64,000 bases of DNA from Lewinellaceae bacterium (GTDB lineage Bacteria; Bacteroidota; Bacteroidia; Chitinophagales; Saprospiraceae), in the NCBI GenBank assembly GCA_020636325.1, contig JACJYC010000005.1:1-64000 (forward strand), in the 5' to 3' direction. How positions within the stretch are numbered: position 1 is the stretch's first letter; each line of letters begins with the position of its first letter. Below, one piece after another: positions 34,323 to 45,086 of this stretch. Made by a program: the position numbers and the translations under genes. The notes beneath the pieces are model-generated. The model ran no database searches, was not told the DNA's origin, and worked only from the letters and a program-made list of their open reading frames with translations.

Positions 34323-35568
34323 TAAAATCTATCAAGGAAATTGTGTTGAAAAACTCAAAGAAATTGAAGCCAACAAAGTTGACCTGATTTACTTTGACCC
34401 ACCTTTTTTTACTCAACGCAAACATAGCCTTACGAATAAAGACAATTCTAAAACTTATGAATTTGACGATAAATACAACTCGATTGACGAATATTTAGGA
34501 CTTATTGAAAATGTTTTACAAGAATCAAAAAGGGTCTTAAAAAATACAGGAAGTGTATTCCTTCATTGCGACAAAACAGCATCTCATAATATTAGAGCTG
34601 TTATGGACAAGGTTTTTGGGCGTGAGAACTTCCAAAGTGAAATCATTTGGTCATACAAAAGATGGTCTAATGCAAAAAAAGGGTTGTTAAATGCTCATCA
34701 GGTAATTTTCTTTTATTCTAAAACACAAGATTTTAAATTCAATACGCTTTATACGGATTATTCAGCGACAACAAATCTTGACCAAATCTTACAAGACAGA
34801 GAGCGTAATGAAAACGGAAAATCTGTGTATAAAAAAGATGTAAATGGAAATGTGATTTTAGGTAAAGAAAAAAAAGGTGTTCCACTTTCTGACGTTTGGG
34901 AAATTCCATATTTAAACCCAAAAGCAAAAGAAAGAACGGGCTACCCAACCCAAAAACCAGTTTTATTACTCAATCAAATTTTAAACATCGTTACTGACGA
35001 AGGCGACTTGGTTGTTGACCCGTTTTGTGGGAGCGGAACAACTTGTGTTTCTGCAAAATCATTAAATAGACAATTTATCGGAATTGACATTTCAAAAGAT
35101 GCAGTTGAACTCGCAAATTCACGATTAGAAGACATGGTAATTTCAGAATCAAACCTTTTAAACAAAGGACCAAACGAGTATCAAGAGAAAACTGAAAAAG
35201 AACTAGCAATTTTACAAAACATAAATGCTTTTCCTGTTCAAAGAAATAGTGGAATTGACGGATTTTTAAAAGAATATTTTGAAGGCATGCCAGTTCCAGT
35301 AAAAATTCAAGGAGAATATGAAACAATTGAAGATGCAATTGAGAAACTTGAAAAGGCATCTTTTGGTAAGGACTATAAAATGAAAATCTTAATCCAAACA
35401 AGGGAAACAGGAATAAGCCGACTTTTTGGTTTTGAATCGGATGTAACCATAATAAAATCTCTTGAATTGCAAATGAGAGACTTGATAAAGAAAAATAACG
35501 AAGATATAAAGCGTGATTTGCAAGTTAGTGGGTTCAGTAGTAATAGGAACGGTAATGCTTCGATTTAA
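34312..35568 (+). CDS. DNA methyltransferase of a type II R-M system (beta class)
   Basis: 418 residues from ATG 34312 (METNKIYQGNCVEKLKEI). The catalytic motif IV DLIYFDPPF lies at about 24-32 and the SAM-binding motif I VVDPFCGSGTTCVSAKSL at about 233-250; motif IV before motif I marks the beta class of amino-methyltransferases (N6-adenine or N4-cytosine). GYPTQKPVLLLNQI precedes motif I, as usual. The C-terminal ~150 residues are likely part of the recognition region. Start chosen just upstream of the DNA-methylase domain, overlapping the nuclease stop. It should protect the host site cut by the adjacent ApaLI-like nuclease. AT-rich like its partner. Confidence 0.9.
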   Translation: METNKIYQGNCVEKLKEIEANKVDLIYFDPPFFTQRKHSLTNKDNSKTYEFDDKYNSIDEYLGLIENVLQESKRVLKNTGSVFLHCDKTASHNIRAVMDKVFGRENFQSEIIWSYKRWSNAKKGLLNAHQVIFFYSKTQDFKFNTLYTDYSATTNLDQILQDRERNENGKSVYKKDVNGNVILGKEKKGVPLSDVWEIPYLNPKAKERTGYPTQKPVLLLNQILNIVTDEGDLVVDPFCGSGTTCVSAKSLNRQFIGIDISKDAVELANSRLEDMVISESNLLNKGPNEYQEKTEKELAILQNINAFPVQRNSGIDGFLKEYFEGMPVPVKIQGEYETIEDAIEKLEKASFGKDYKMKILIQTRETGISRLFGFESDVTIIKSLELQMRDLIKKNNEDIKRDLQVSGFSSNRNGNASI

Positions 35569-35612
35569 CTTTAGTGCAAAACGAAACTTCCACAAAATTT
35601 TTCCCGCAAAAA

Positions 35613-35644
35613 TTTGCGTAGTCAAATAACTACACATATATTTG
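35613..35644 (+). promoter_or_regulatory. Consensus promoter of the arsR operon
   Basis: TTTG (35613-35616), 20 bp, then TATATTTG (35637-35644) fits the Bacteroidota promoter. The predicted start lies about 12 bp before the ATG at 35663. Both arms of the promoter are overlapped by ArsR-type palindromes. Confidence 0.8.
35618..35633. promoter_or_regulatory. ArsR-type operator, upstream copy
   Basis: GTAGTCAaaTAACTAC: 7-bp arms with one mismatch and a 2-bp spacer. It covers the spacer of the promoter at 35613-35644. Confidence 0.7.
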
Positions 35645-35659
35645 TAGTCAAATGACTAC
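35644..35659. promoter_or_regulatory. ArsR-type operator, downstream copy
   Basis: GTAGTCAaaTGACTAC: perfect 7-bp arms with a 2-bp spacer, placed over the end of the -7 element and the expected start site, 3 bp before the arsR ATG. The two copies are 26 bp apart start to start. Confidence 0.75.
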
Positions 35660-35662
35660 GCA

Positions 35663-35986
35663 ATGAATCTCCGACGCGACGTATTCCAGGCCATAGCCGA
35701 TCCCACCAGAAGGACCATCCTCCTCCTGGTCGCCTCCCAGGCTATGACCGCCGGCGCCATTGCGGCCAAATTCGACACCGCCAGGCCCACCGTTTCCAAA
35801 CACCTGCAAATACTCACCGAGTGCGAATTGCTGCGCCAGGAGCAAAACGGCCGGGAGATCTATTACCACTTAAATCCTTTAAAGATGAAAGAAATTGCGG
35901 ACTTCGTCGAACCCTTCCGGATGCTGTGGGAGGAGCGGTTCAACAAGCTGGAAAGCATCATGAAACAATACAAACCGGACAAATAA
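35663..35986 (+). CDS. ArsR/SmtB family transcriptional repressor
   Basis: 107 residues with a winged helix: VFQAIADPTRRTILLLV, recognition region FDTARPTVSKHLQIL and wing LLRQEQNGREIYYHLNP. The metal-binding Cys pair of classical ArsR (ELCVC) is absent, so the signal is probably not arsenite. This matches the ArsR subgroup that precedes AHSA1/SRPBCC genes in many bacteria. It is followed at 1 bp by the AHSA1 gene and preceded by two palindromes lying on its own promoter, so it should repress itself. Confidence 0.92.
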   Translation: MNLRRDVFQAIADPTRRTILLLVASQAMTAGAIAAKFDTARPTVSKHLQILTECELLRQEQNGREIYYHLNPLKMKEIADFVEPFRMLWEERFNKLESIMKQYKPDK

Positions 35987-35987
35987 C

Positions 35988-36452
35988 ATGGAACAAAAAA
36001 CGAAGATCCACGCCGAAAACGGCAAACAGGAGCTCCTGATCACCCGCGAATTCGACCTTCCGGTGGACTTGCTCTTCAAGGCCTACGCAGAGCCCGGGAT
36101 CGTGGAGCAATGGATGGGCACCAAAGTGCTGAAACTGGAAAACCGGCGGCACGGCAGCTGGCAGTTCGAAACCACCGACCCCAAAGGCAACAAACACGGC
36201 TTCAACGGGACCATCCACGAGTTTGAGCCCGGCCGCAAAATCACCCGGACCTTTGAAATGGAAAACGGGTCCTTCGGCGTACAACTCGAATTCCTGGAAT
36301 TCGAATCGCTCACCGATGACACCAGCAAACTCAGCATACACATCATATTTCGGTCGGTAGCGCTCCGGGATCAGTTGCTGCAATTGCCCTTTACCTTCGG
36401 CATCAATATGGCGCACAACCGGCTTGAGGAAGTTTTGAACAAATTAAAATGA
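35988..36452 (+). CDS. SRPBCC/AHSA1-domain protein
   Basis: 154 residues of the activator of Hsp90 ATPase 1-like (AHSA1) branch of the SRPBCC fold: ITREFDLPVDLLFKAYAEPG, IVEQWMGTKVLK, HGFNGTIHEFEPGRKITRTF and a C-terminal FGINMAHNRLEEVLNKLK. Bacterial members bind small hydrophobic ligands and are typically encoded behind an ArsR repressor, as here. It starts 1 bp after the arsR stop and overlaps the next gene by 4 bp (ATGA), so it is the middle gene of a three-gene operon. Ligand unknown. Confidence 0.88.
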   Translation: MEQKTKIHAENGKQELLITREFDLPVDLLFKAYAEPGIVEQWMGTKVLKLENRRHGSWQFETTDPKGNKHGFNGTIHEFEPGRKITRTFEMENGSFGVQLEFLEFESLTDDTSKLSIHIIFRSVALRDQLLQLPFTFGINMAHNRLEEVLNKLK

Positions 36453-37021
36453 ACCGAAATAACATGAAAAACAAATTATCATCAGCACAACAGGAAGAAC
36501 TGCTCAAAACCCTGAAAACCCGTTTTGAGAAAAATAGGAACCGCCACAAAGGGATTGAATGGCCAACCGTGCAGGATAGGCTCGAAAAGAACGCCGACAA
36601 ACTCTGGTCGCTCCACGAAATGGAACAAACCGAAGGCGAACCGGACGTGGTCGGCCAGGACCCGACCACCGGTGAATTCCTCTTTTTCGACTGCTCGGCG
36701 GAAAGCCCGAAAGGCCGCAGGAGCCTGTGCTACGACCGCACGGCCCTGAATGCCAGGAAAGAACACAAACCGAAGGACAGCGCCATGGATATGGCCGCCG
36801 CCATGGGCATTGAGCTGCTCACCGAAGCGCAATACCGGGAGCTGCAACAACTCGGCAAGTTCGACCTGAAAACGTCGAGCTGGGTGAAAACGCCCGGAGA
36901 GATCCGAAGGCTCGGCGGCGCCGTCTTTTGCGACCGCCGCTACGACACCGTCTTTTTGTACCACAACGGCGCGGACTCCTACTACGCCGCCCGGGGATTT
37001 CGCGGATCGCTGAAGGTTTGA
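36449..37021 (+). CDS. DUF4256 domain protein
   Basis: 190 residues with the family features KTRFEKNRNRHKGIEWPTVQ, LWSLHEMEQTEGEPDVVG, FFDCSAESPKGRRSLCYDR and a C-terminal GGAVFCDRRYDTVFLYHNGA. DUF4256 proteins are small cytoplasmic proteins of unknown activity. The gene overlaps the AHSA1 stop by 4 bp and is thus co-regulated by the ArsR protein. Association with an ArsR/AHSA1 pair suggests a shared stress or small-molecule response. Confidence 0.85.
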   Translation: MNRNNMKNKLSSAQQEELLKTLKTRFEKNRNRHKGIEWPTVQDRLEKNADKLWSLHEMEQTEGEPDVVGQDPTTGEFLFFDCSAESPKGRRSLCYDRTALNARKEHKPKDSAMDMAAAMGIELLTEAQYRELQQLGKFDLKTSSWVKTPGEIRRLGGAVFCDRRYDTVFLYHNGADSYYAARGFRGSLKV

Positions 37022-37101
37022 ACATTCTCTTGAAAAGGTTACTTTTATAGTCCAAAGCATGAACCCCTCATTCGTGGGATTTTTGACTATAAAGCCAACA
37101 T

Positions 37102-37572
37102 ATGAGAAACCTGATCTTCATCACCGCATCAGCCTTATTCACAATAGCCGCATACGCCTGTAAAACAGCGGCTAAAGCGGCGGACAATGCGGGATTCAAC
37201 TATGATCACCTATACCACAAAACGTGGGTCGTTGATACCATCATTGTCCTGGGAGCGGAAGTTGTTTCAACCCCCAATATAGAAAGGGACAAAAATGAGT
37301 ACCGGTTCGCACAAGAAGGTACAAATTCCAATCAGGGAATCAGGACCACTACCACGTCAGGGGCAAGTTATGATACGCCTTACACCATCAAGGACGGAAC
37401 CATTCATTTTGATCCGTCAGCGACATTTCCATTGTTGAAACTGGATGAAAATGGAAACCTGGTCAGCAGCAATATGTATGCGACGCTGCCGCCATACAAA
37501 ATCATGGAATTGAGCCCCAATAAACTTACCTTGAATAATAATGATATCCTGATGAGGCTGAAAGCAAAATAA
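37102..37572 (+). CDS. Hypothetical small lipoprotein
   Basis: 156 residues with a lipoprotein signal (ITASALFTIAAYACKT). The mature region has HKTWVVDTIIVLG, NEYRFAQEG and a threonine-rich TTTTSGASYD, a beta-rich pattern of the lipocalin/META type. No family is recognised with certainty. Alone on + between the DUF4256 gene and another lipoprotein. Confidence 0.6.
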   Translation: MRNLIFITASALFTIAAYACKTAAKAADNAGFNYDHLYHKTWVVDTIIVLGAEVVSTPNIERDKNEYRFAQEGTNSNQGIRTTTTSGASYDTPYTIKDGTIHFDPSATFPLLKLDENGNLVSSNMYATLPPYKIMELSPNKLTLNNNDILMRLKAK

Positions 37573-37848
37573 GGTTGAACTTTATGTCCCGGCGCTTTGG
37601 CATGATAGCATCTTGCGCAATAACTTCCGATAAAAACCCTAACCACCTTACCCGGGAAGAGCGAACGGTAACCGATCAGGATATTATAGAATTGCCGTTG
37701 GCTGCAGATGGCGGAGCCGTGATCCGCATCATCCACTAGTGGCGCGTAAGATTGCTGTCCTTCAATTTTCATAAAACCACCGAATTTGGTATATTGCCAG
37801 ATCGGATCAAGGCTGACTTCTCATTTTTCCTCATTTGAAATTAAACCG

Positions 37849-38643
37849 ATGAATCGCTCAATTGGCTTTCTCCTGTTCCTGGTGTTTATTGCGGCTTGTT
37901 CAAAAGAAGCGCCGAAAATCGTGAAGCCCGACCCTTTCACCCCGGATAAAAATTGCCGGATCCAGCGTTTGGCGGCTTCCGGTACCGATCAATTCTCTTA
38001 TGAATTCTACTACGAAGGAGACCGCCTGACGGGCTTGCTCATGACCAGCCCTTCTTTCAACTGGCCGATCCACCATGCATTCCGGTATACGGGAGACAAC
38101 CTGACCACCATTGTCCAAACACTGGATAACGGTTTTCCGGATTACGATTCCCTGATCGTCCGATTCACCTACGACAGCCAGGGCCGGCCGGTTTCCTACG
38201 AAAAGAACCGGTATATCAATAATCAGCCCTACGGATCGCCCGGCCAGGAATATGAATACCAAACCGACCGGATTACCGGCACCTTAACCCAAAGCGGATT
38301 TGCATCTTCCGATATCTTCATCCTGGATGAGGTCGGGAATGTGCGCCGCCATGAGGTCCGAAGCCCGGACGGCGATCTGATCAGATTTGAGGAATCGGAA
38401 TTTGATAACTGGGCCAGCCCTTTCCGGAGCTTTCCGCTGGCCGTCAAGCTGTACTTCAATGTCCAGCTGGCTGCTGCCTGGAACAACAATGTGACCAAAA
38501 TGCAATGCACCTCATTTGCCGACGGAGAAACGTTGTCAGGCCAGATTGATTACGCCTATAACAGCGAGGGGTTTCCCACTCAGTCCACTGCAGATTCCGG
38601 TCACCTGCTCTCTTATCAAATGGCGTATGATAATTGTGATTGA
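37849..38643 (+). CDS. Hypothetical lipoprotein with RHS/YD-like strands
   Basis: 264 residues from ATG 37849 (MNRSIGFLLFLVFIAACSK), with a clear lipobox. The mature part has repeated strand pairs of the form FYYEGDRLTGLLM, FTYDSQGRPVSYEKN, EYEYQTDRITGTL and IDYAYNSEGFPTQS, similar to the YD/DUF4595-like beta strands of Bacteroidota lipoproteins. Surface or periplasmic location expected. Function unknown. Confidence 0.65.
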   Translation: MNRSIGFLLFLVFIAACSKEAPKIVKPDPFTPDKNCRIQRLAASGTDQFSYEFYYEGDRLTGLLMTSPSFNWPIHHAFRYTGDNLTTIVQTLDNGFPDYDSLIVRFTYDSQGRPVSYEKNRYINNQPYGSPGQEYEYQTDRITGTLTQSGFASSDIFILDEVGNVRRHEVRSPDGDLIRFEESEFDNWASPFRSFPLAVKLYFNVQLAAAWNNNVTKMQCTSFADGETLSGQIDYAYNSEGFPTQSTADSGHLLSYQMAYDNCD

Positions 38644-38767
38644 ACAGCGATTTCAACACCGGTAAGGCCGGTTATATCCAGTCGTTTGCACAATCCGGAA
38701 GAAGGCTCAAAATGCTTCAGGGATAATAAAAAATCCCTACTTTGCGCCGGTTAACCAGAATAGACGG

Positions 38768-39685
38768 ATGAAAGACTATTTTCTGCTGCAGGGTAAAATG
38801 GTTTGCAGAAAACTGAGCGACTTCGGCCTCAATCCATTAATAGGGGCGCTGATCGCGCCGGCCGGTTTTGTATTGCTTTCCGAATATGCTTTTCACAAGA
38901 CAACGTTTGCGGGATTTTTGATTTTGCTGGCTTCTCAGGGCGCTGCGGTTAGCCTATCGGAGAAAAGAAGAACAGATTTTCTCAAAATGCTGTATGGCGA
39001 TCATAGGGCCAAACGGCTCAGGGTGGCCGAAAACTTAATAACCTGCCTGCCTTTTGTCCTTGTTCTGATCGGGCATAAAGCCTATCTTGAAGCTGCTTTA
39101 TCGGCTTTGCTCGGTGTGCCGGCCGCCCTGGGTTCGTTCCGGGCCGGTGTTCCTTTCACCTTACCAACGCCGTTCTACAAAAGGCCTTTTGAATTCATTG
39201 TCGGCTTCAGAAATACCTTTTATATTTTTCCGGTTGCCTACCTGCTGACGATCATTGCCGTTTCGGTCGACAATTTCAATCTCGGCATTTTTTCGCTGGT
39301 GCTTGTCTTTCTCACGGTATTCAGCTATTACCAAAAACCGGAACAGGCATACTATGTCTGGATGCATTCGGCAAAACCCGGTCCGTTCCTGTTCGGAAAA
39401 ATGAAAACGGCCCTGCTCTTTACGGCGTTCCCCGCCTTACCGGTTTGCCTGATCCTGGCAGTTGTTTACCCGGAAAATATGGTTTTAACCTTGATCGCTG
39501 CGCTGATCGGTTTTGCTTTTTTAATGCTCATCATCCTGGCAAAATATGCCGCCTATCCGGCAGAAATGAACCTTCCCGAGGGAATAATGATCGCACTCTG
39601 CCTCATTTTTCCACCGCTTCTGCTGGGTTTAATCCCGTTTTTTTACCGCAAAGCAGTTAACAAACTAACCTTCCTGTTGAAATGA
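38768..39685 (+). CDS. ABC transporter membrane subunit (predicted)
   Basis: 305 residues with about seven hydrophobic helices (for example LIGALIAPAGFVLLSEYAF, LPVCLILAVVYPENMVLTL). No family motif is recognised, but the next gene, overlapping by 4 bp (ATGA), is an ABC ATPase, so this is probably the permease of an ABC-2-like exporter. Substrate unknown. Confidence 0.65.
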   Translation: MKDYFLLQGKMVCRKLSDFGLNPLIGALIAPAGFVLLSEYAFHKTTFAGFLILLASQGAAVSLSEKRRTDFLKMLYGDHRAKRLRVAENLITCLPFVLVLIGHKAYLEAALSALLGVPAALGSFRAGVPFTLPTPFYKRPFEFIVGFRNTFYIFPVAYLLTIIAVSVDNFNLGIFSLVLVFLTVFSYYQKPEQAYYVWMHSAKPGPFLFGKMKTALLFTAFPALPVCLILAVVYPENMVLTLIAALIGFAFLMLIILAKYAAYPAEMNLPEGIMIALCLIFPPLLLGLIPFFYRKAVNKLTFLLK

Positions 39686-40362
39686 TCACCATCCAAGGAT
39701 TAAACAAGCATTACGGCAGCATTCCAGCCCTCAGAAATATAGATCTGTCGTTTCAGGACGGCACGGTATACGGGATTGTCGGCGAAAACGGCGCAGGAAA
39801 AACAACCCTCTTCAGGTGCATTGCCGGATTGGAGCCTTGCACCGGAGAGATTGTTTCGGATCTGACGCCCCTGAAAAACCACCTGGGCCTTTTATTGACG
39901 GAGCCGTTCTTTTTTGCGAAAATTACGGGCCTTGAATACCTTCGATTGTCCTGCAACGCCAGAGGGATCGCGAATCATAAAATCGAAGAGCGAAATATTT
40001 TTGACCTCCCGCTCAACCAATACGCCTCCACCTATTCCACCGGAATGAAGAAAAAACTGGCTTTAACCGCTATTCTGTTGCAGGAAAATCAGTATTTTAT
40101 CCTGGATGAGCCCTTCAACGGCGTAGACATTCAAAGCAATATCATCATCACCCGGATCATTCTGGAATTAAAGAAATTGAGGAAAACCGTACTGATCTCG
40201 TCACATATCTTCTCAACCCTGAAAGAAACCTGCGATCAGATCTTTGTACTCAAGGAAGGCGTCCTTGTCAAATCCGTATCCAAAGAAAAGTTCGATCTGC
40301 TGGAAGCCGAAATGAAGGATGTTTCCGTCGGCAATAAAATCGACCGGTTGGGATTGAAGTGA
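39682..40362 (+). CDS. ABC transporter ATP-binding protein
   Basis: 226 residues. Walker A GIVGENGAGKTTLFRCIAG (about residues 31-49), signature-like YSTGMKKKLALTA (in place of LSGGQ), Walker B FILDEPFNGVDI and switch His in LISSHIF. The degenerate signature is typical of ABC-2 exporters of the bacitracin/gliding type. Coupled by overlap to the upstream membrane protein. Confidence 0.92.
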   Translation: MITIQGLNKHYGSIPALRNIDLSFQDGTVYGIVGENGAGKTTLFRCIAGLEPCTGEIVSDLTPLKNHLGLLLTEPFFFAKITGLEYLRLSCNARGIANHKIEERNIFDLPLNQYASTYSTGMKKKLALTAILLQENQYFILDEPFNGVDIQSNIIITRIILELKKLRKTVLISSHIFSTLKETCDQIFVLKEGVLVKSVSKEKFDLLEAEMKDVSVGNKIDRLGLK

Positions 40363-40472
40363 ACTTTCTTACTTCCTGACGTTTTATCACCCTGGCCTTA
40401 CAATATCATAAGGTTAAGGAAAACCTGTGAGCCGTGCAAGAGAGCGAGAGCGTGAATTGCAACACCCTCTCA

Positions 40473-40530
40473 CCCCCTCACCCCCTCACCCTCTCACTCT
40501 CTCACCCTCTCACCCCCTCACCCTCTCATC
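40473..40530 (-). repeat. CT-rich tandem array after katG
   Basis: Degenerate CACCCTCT/CACCCCCT octamers in the convergent gap between the ABC ATPase and katG. Related in sequence to 33277-33357. Confidence 0.8.
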
Positions 40531-40543
40531 ACCCGAAGGCTGA

Positions 40544-42763
<2,220 letters not shown>

Positions 42764-42838
42764 AAACGATCTTTGATTTTATTTGTACAAAAAAACGGTT
42801 AATTTGGGAATTATTTTATCTATGTTTTTTATAACGAT

Positions 42839-42853
42839 ATAGATTTTATCTAT
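42839..42853. promoter_or_regulatory. OxyR-type binding site upstream of katG
   Basis: ATAGATTTTATCTAT fits the OxyR half-site-pair consensus ATAGnTnnnAnCTAT at every fixed base. A second TTTTATCTAT lies at 42814-42823, so a partial second site may exist. It is 76-90 bp upstream of the katG start, suggesting peroxide induction by OxyR (no oxyR gene is in the window). Confidence 0.65.
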
Positions 42854-43015
42854 TAATTGATTCGTCAAGTATATAATCTGACCTTGTTGAAACTTCCATG
42901 AAAACCCCGATTGGCAGCGACAGCTTCTTGCCATGCCTGATTTTAGAACCTCGATTTGAATAATATCCTAAAAATCTATATCTTTTCACATAATAATCTA
43001 TATTCAACAAATATC

Positions 43016-44209
43016 ATGAAACAAACTGCCTACGGCAAACCACTTTTCTTGAATAATCAGAACCAAGTAACTCCTTTAAATAAGGTTGAAACTTTCGACG
43101 AATTCTCAATTCAAGATCTAATTTTTAAATATCCTGATTGTTTACCAATAAGTGATATAGACGAATCTTTTAACCCAGTTATCCCTATATGCAAGGAACT
43201 CAATACGACCGTCGGACCCTTGGATATTCTCATGGTTTCGCCGAATGGAGAACTGACAATTATCGAAACCAAGCTTTGGAGAAACCCAGAAGCCCGAAGG
43301 ATAGTTGTTGCTCAGATCTTGGATTATGCTAAAGAGCTTTCAAATTGGACCTATGAAGATTTGCAAAGAGAGATAAACCGGAGATTAGGAACCAAAGGAA
43401 ATGCTCTTTATGAATTGGTAAAATCAGCAAATACAGTATTAGTGCCTCCTGAATCAGATTTTGTTGATTCAGTGAGTCGAAATTTAGCAAGAGGTAAATT
43501 TCTATTGTTGATTGCAGGGGACGGTATTCGGGAAGGTGCACGAGGTATTGCAGAGTTCTTATCTAATGCCGGGCATTTAAACTTTACCTTGGCTATGATT
43601 GAACTCAACCTTTATCGAGCTGAGGGATTAGGAACATTAATTGTCCCAAAAACATTGGTAAAAACGCTCGAAATATCGAAAATGACTGTTGAAATACCAT
43701 CAGGTTTTATTCTCAGCAAAAGTGATGAATTCGAAACTGAAAAGTCTACAATCAAACTATCACCAGAAAGAGAGCAAGAACGAAATTTTTATATCAAATT
43801 TTGGAATGAGCTCATTGCTGAATTGTCATTTGACGATCCAGGGCAGCCTTTGCCAAAGCCAGGAATAGCTCAAAATCTATATGTATATCCCGGGAAATCA
43901 AAAAAAATCTGGATTAGCGCTTATTTTATGAAAAGCCAAAAACGGGTTGGAGTCTACTTCCGTGCACAAAATGATCAGGAAGGGAATGAAATTTTTGCAG
44001 CTTTAAATGAAGACAAGGAATTAATAAGACAAGAGCTTGGTGGGAACGTTTTGTGGAATTGGGAAGATTCCGGCGATGTTGGCGTTCGATTTTTGTGTAA
44101 TGATGTATTTGCCGAGGAAAATCGTGAAGATATTAAAGATTTTTTCAAGATTTCATTGAATGCATTTGTCAATGTTTTTAGGCCAAGATTGAAAAAATAT
44201 GGGTTTTGA
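43016..44209 (+). CDS. DUF4268 protein with PD-(D/E)XK nuclease-like domain
   Basis: 397 residues from ATG 43016 (MKQTAYGKPLFLNN). The N-terminal part has a PD-(D/E)XK-type core: GPLDILMVS (D70) followed by LTIIETKLWRNPEA (E84, K86), then IVVAQILDYAKELSNW. The C-terminal ~140 residues resemble DUF4268 (NLYVYPGKSKKIWISAYF, GVYFRAQNDQ). Proteins of this kind are usually lone predicted nucleases of unknown target. The gene and its upstream region are AT-rich against the surroundings, a sign of recent transfer. It is divergent from katG. Confidence 0.75.
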   Translation: MKQTAYGKPLFLNNQNQVTPLNKVETFDEFSIQDLIFKYPDCLPISDIDESFNPVIPICKELNTTVGPLDILMVSPNGELTIIETKLWRNPEARRIVVAQILDYAKELSNWTYEDLQREINRRLGTKGNALYELVKSANTVLVPPESDFVDSVSRNLARGKFLLLIAGDGIREGARGIAEFLSNAGHLNFTLAMIELNLYRAEGLGTLIVPKTLVKTLEISKMTVEIPSGFILSKSDEFETEKSTIKLSPEREQERNFYIKFWNELIAELSFDDPGQPLPKPGIAQNLYVYPGKSKKIWISAYFMKSQKRVGVYFRAQNDQEGNEIFAALNEDKELIRQELGGNVLWNWEDSGDVGVRFLCNDVFAEENREDIKDFFKISLNAFVNVFRPRLKKYGF

Positions 44210-44309
44210 TCTTGATGTTGCGAAGACTTGCTCTATCCGGCGGCCCCCCTGACAGAAGCAACTGATCTGGATATTTGCCGTAACTAATTGATTTTTACAA
44301 AAGAATCCC

Positions 44310-44317
44310 TATTTTTG
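44310..44317 (+). promoter_or_regulatory. Promoter candidate for the lipoprotein at 44443
   Basis: TATTTTTG is an exact TAnnTTTG match, with ATTG (44287-44290) 19 bp upstream as a near-consensus -33. The implied leader is about 120 nt. Confidence 0.5.
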
Positions 44318-44442
44318 TATGGAATTACAAATGAATTCCAAATTAAATTCAGGAATCATCTGCCCGGCTTCTCATTAAGACAAATAACAGATGACGCTTT
44401 GTAACCAGCGCACCGTCATTTTACCTCAAAAACCATGAAATC

Positions 44443-44964
44443 ATGAAAATCCTTTCTTTCTTCTCAGCTTCCACCTTGCTTTTATTTCTTTCCTGCAAAG
44501 GGGGCAGCCAAAGCGCCCCCGACAGTCACCTGGTCTGCGCAGAATACTGGGCCCAGGTTCCGTTTTCTGATTTTTGCGGACTATCCGCGAGCAATTTCAC
44601 ATTCAATACCATTCCCAATGATATCTGCAATGCAGATCAGAATGACACTTTTCCTTACGATGACCGCATTTCAATCCGGGTCTACAATCATTTCACAAAC
44701 AACGGCGCCCGGGAAGAATACGATGACGAAGAAGAAAACGCCCGGTCTACAACCGGCTTCACCGTCCTGAACGACCTGGGGGATGATGCCTTTGCCGTGC
44801 TCAAATCTCAATTCGGCCAACTTGATTTTGCCAGGGTGCTCGTCATCAAGGAAACCTATACCGTGTATCTTGAGATCAATGGAAATGCCTTCAACGGCGC
44901 CAACAATTGTTTTGATGAAAGTTCGGTGGTCAAATTTGCCAAGGCGTTGGTCGGGCCGTTGTAA
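44443..44964 (+). CDS. Hypothetical lipoprotein
   Basis: 173 residues with lipobox LLFLSCKGG. The mature part has several cysteines (VCAEYW, FCGLSA, DICNAD, NNCFDE) suggestive of disulphides and an acidic patch REEYDDEEEN. No family recognised. A promoter-like ATTG-N19-TATTTTTG lies at 44287-44317. It converges with the PLAT/aerolysin-like gene across a strong hairpin. Confidence 0.6.
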   Translation: MKILSFFSASTLLLFLSCKGGSQSAPDSHLVCAEYWAQVPFSDFCGLSASNFTFNTIPNDICNADQNDTFPYDDRISIRVYNHFTNNGAREEYDDEEENARSTTGFTVLNDLGDDAFAVLKSQFGQLDFARVLVIKETYTVYLEINGNAFNGANNCFDESSVVKFAKALVGPL

Positions 44965-45035
44965 GCACTGGAACTGCTGAGCAAGGTTTGCAATAATGAC
45001 CTCACTACTTCAACTGCCTTTCCACGATCAAAATG

Positions 45036-45077
45036 CGGGAGCCGGAAAGCAATCCGTAACTTGCTTTCCGACTCCCG
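45036..45077. terminator. Bidirectional hairpin terminator
   Basis: 17-bp arms (45036-45052 and 45061-45077) pair with one mismatch around an 8-nt loop, between the convergent lipoprotein and PLAT/aerolysin-like genes. On the - strand it is followed by a short T-rich stretch. Confidence 0.8.
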
Positions 45078-45086
45078 GTTGCCACC

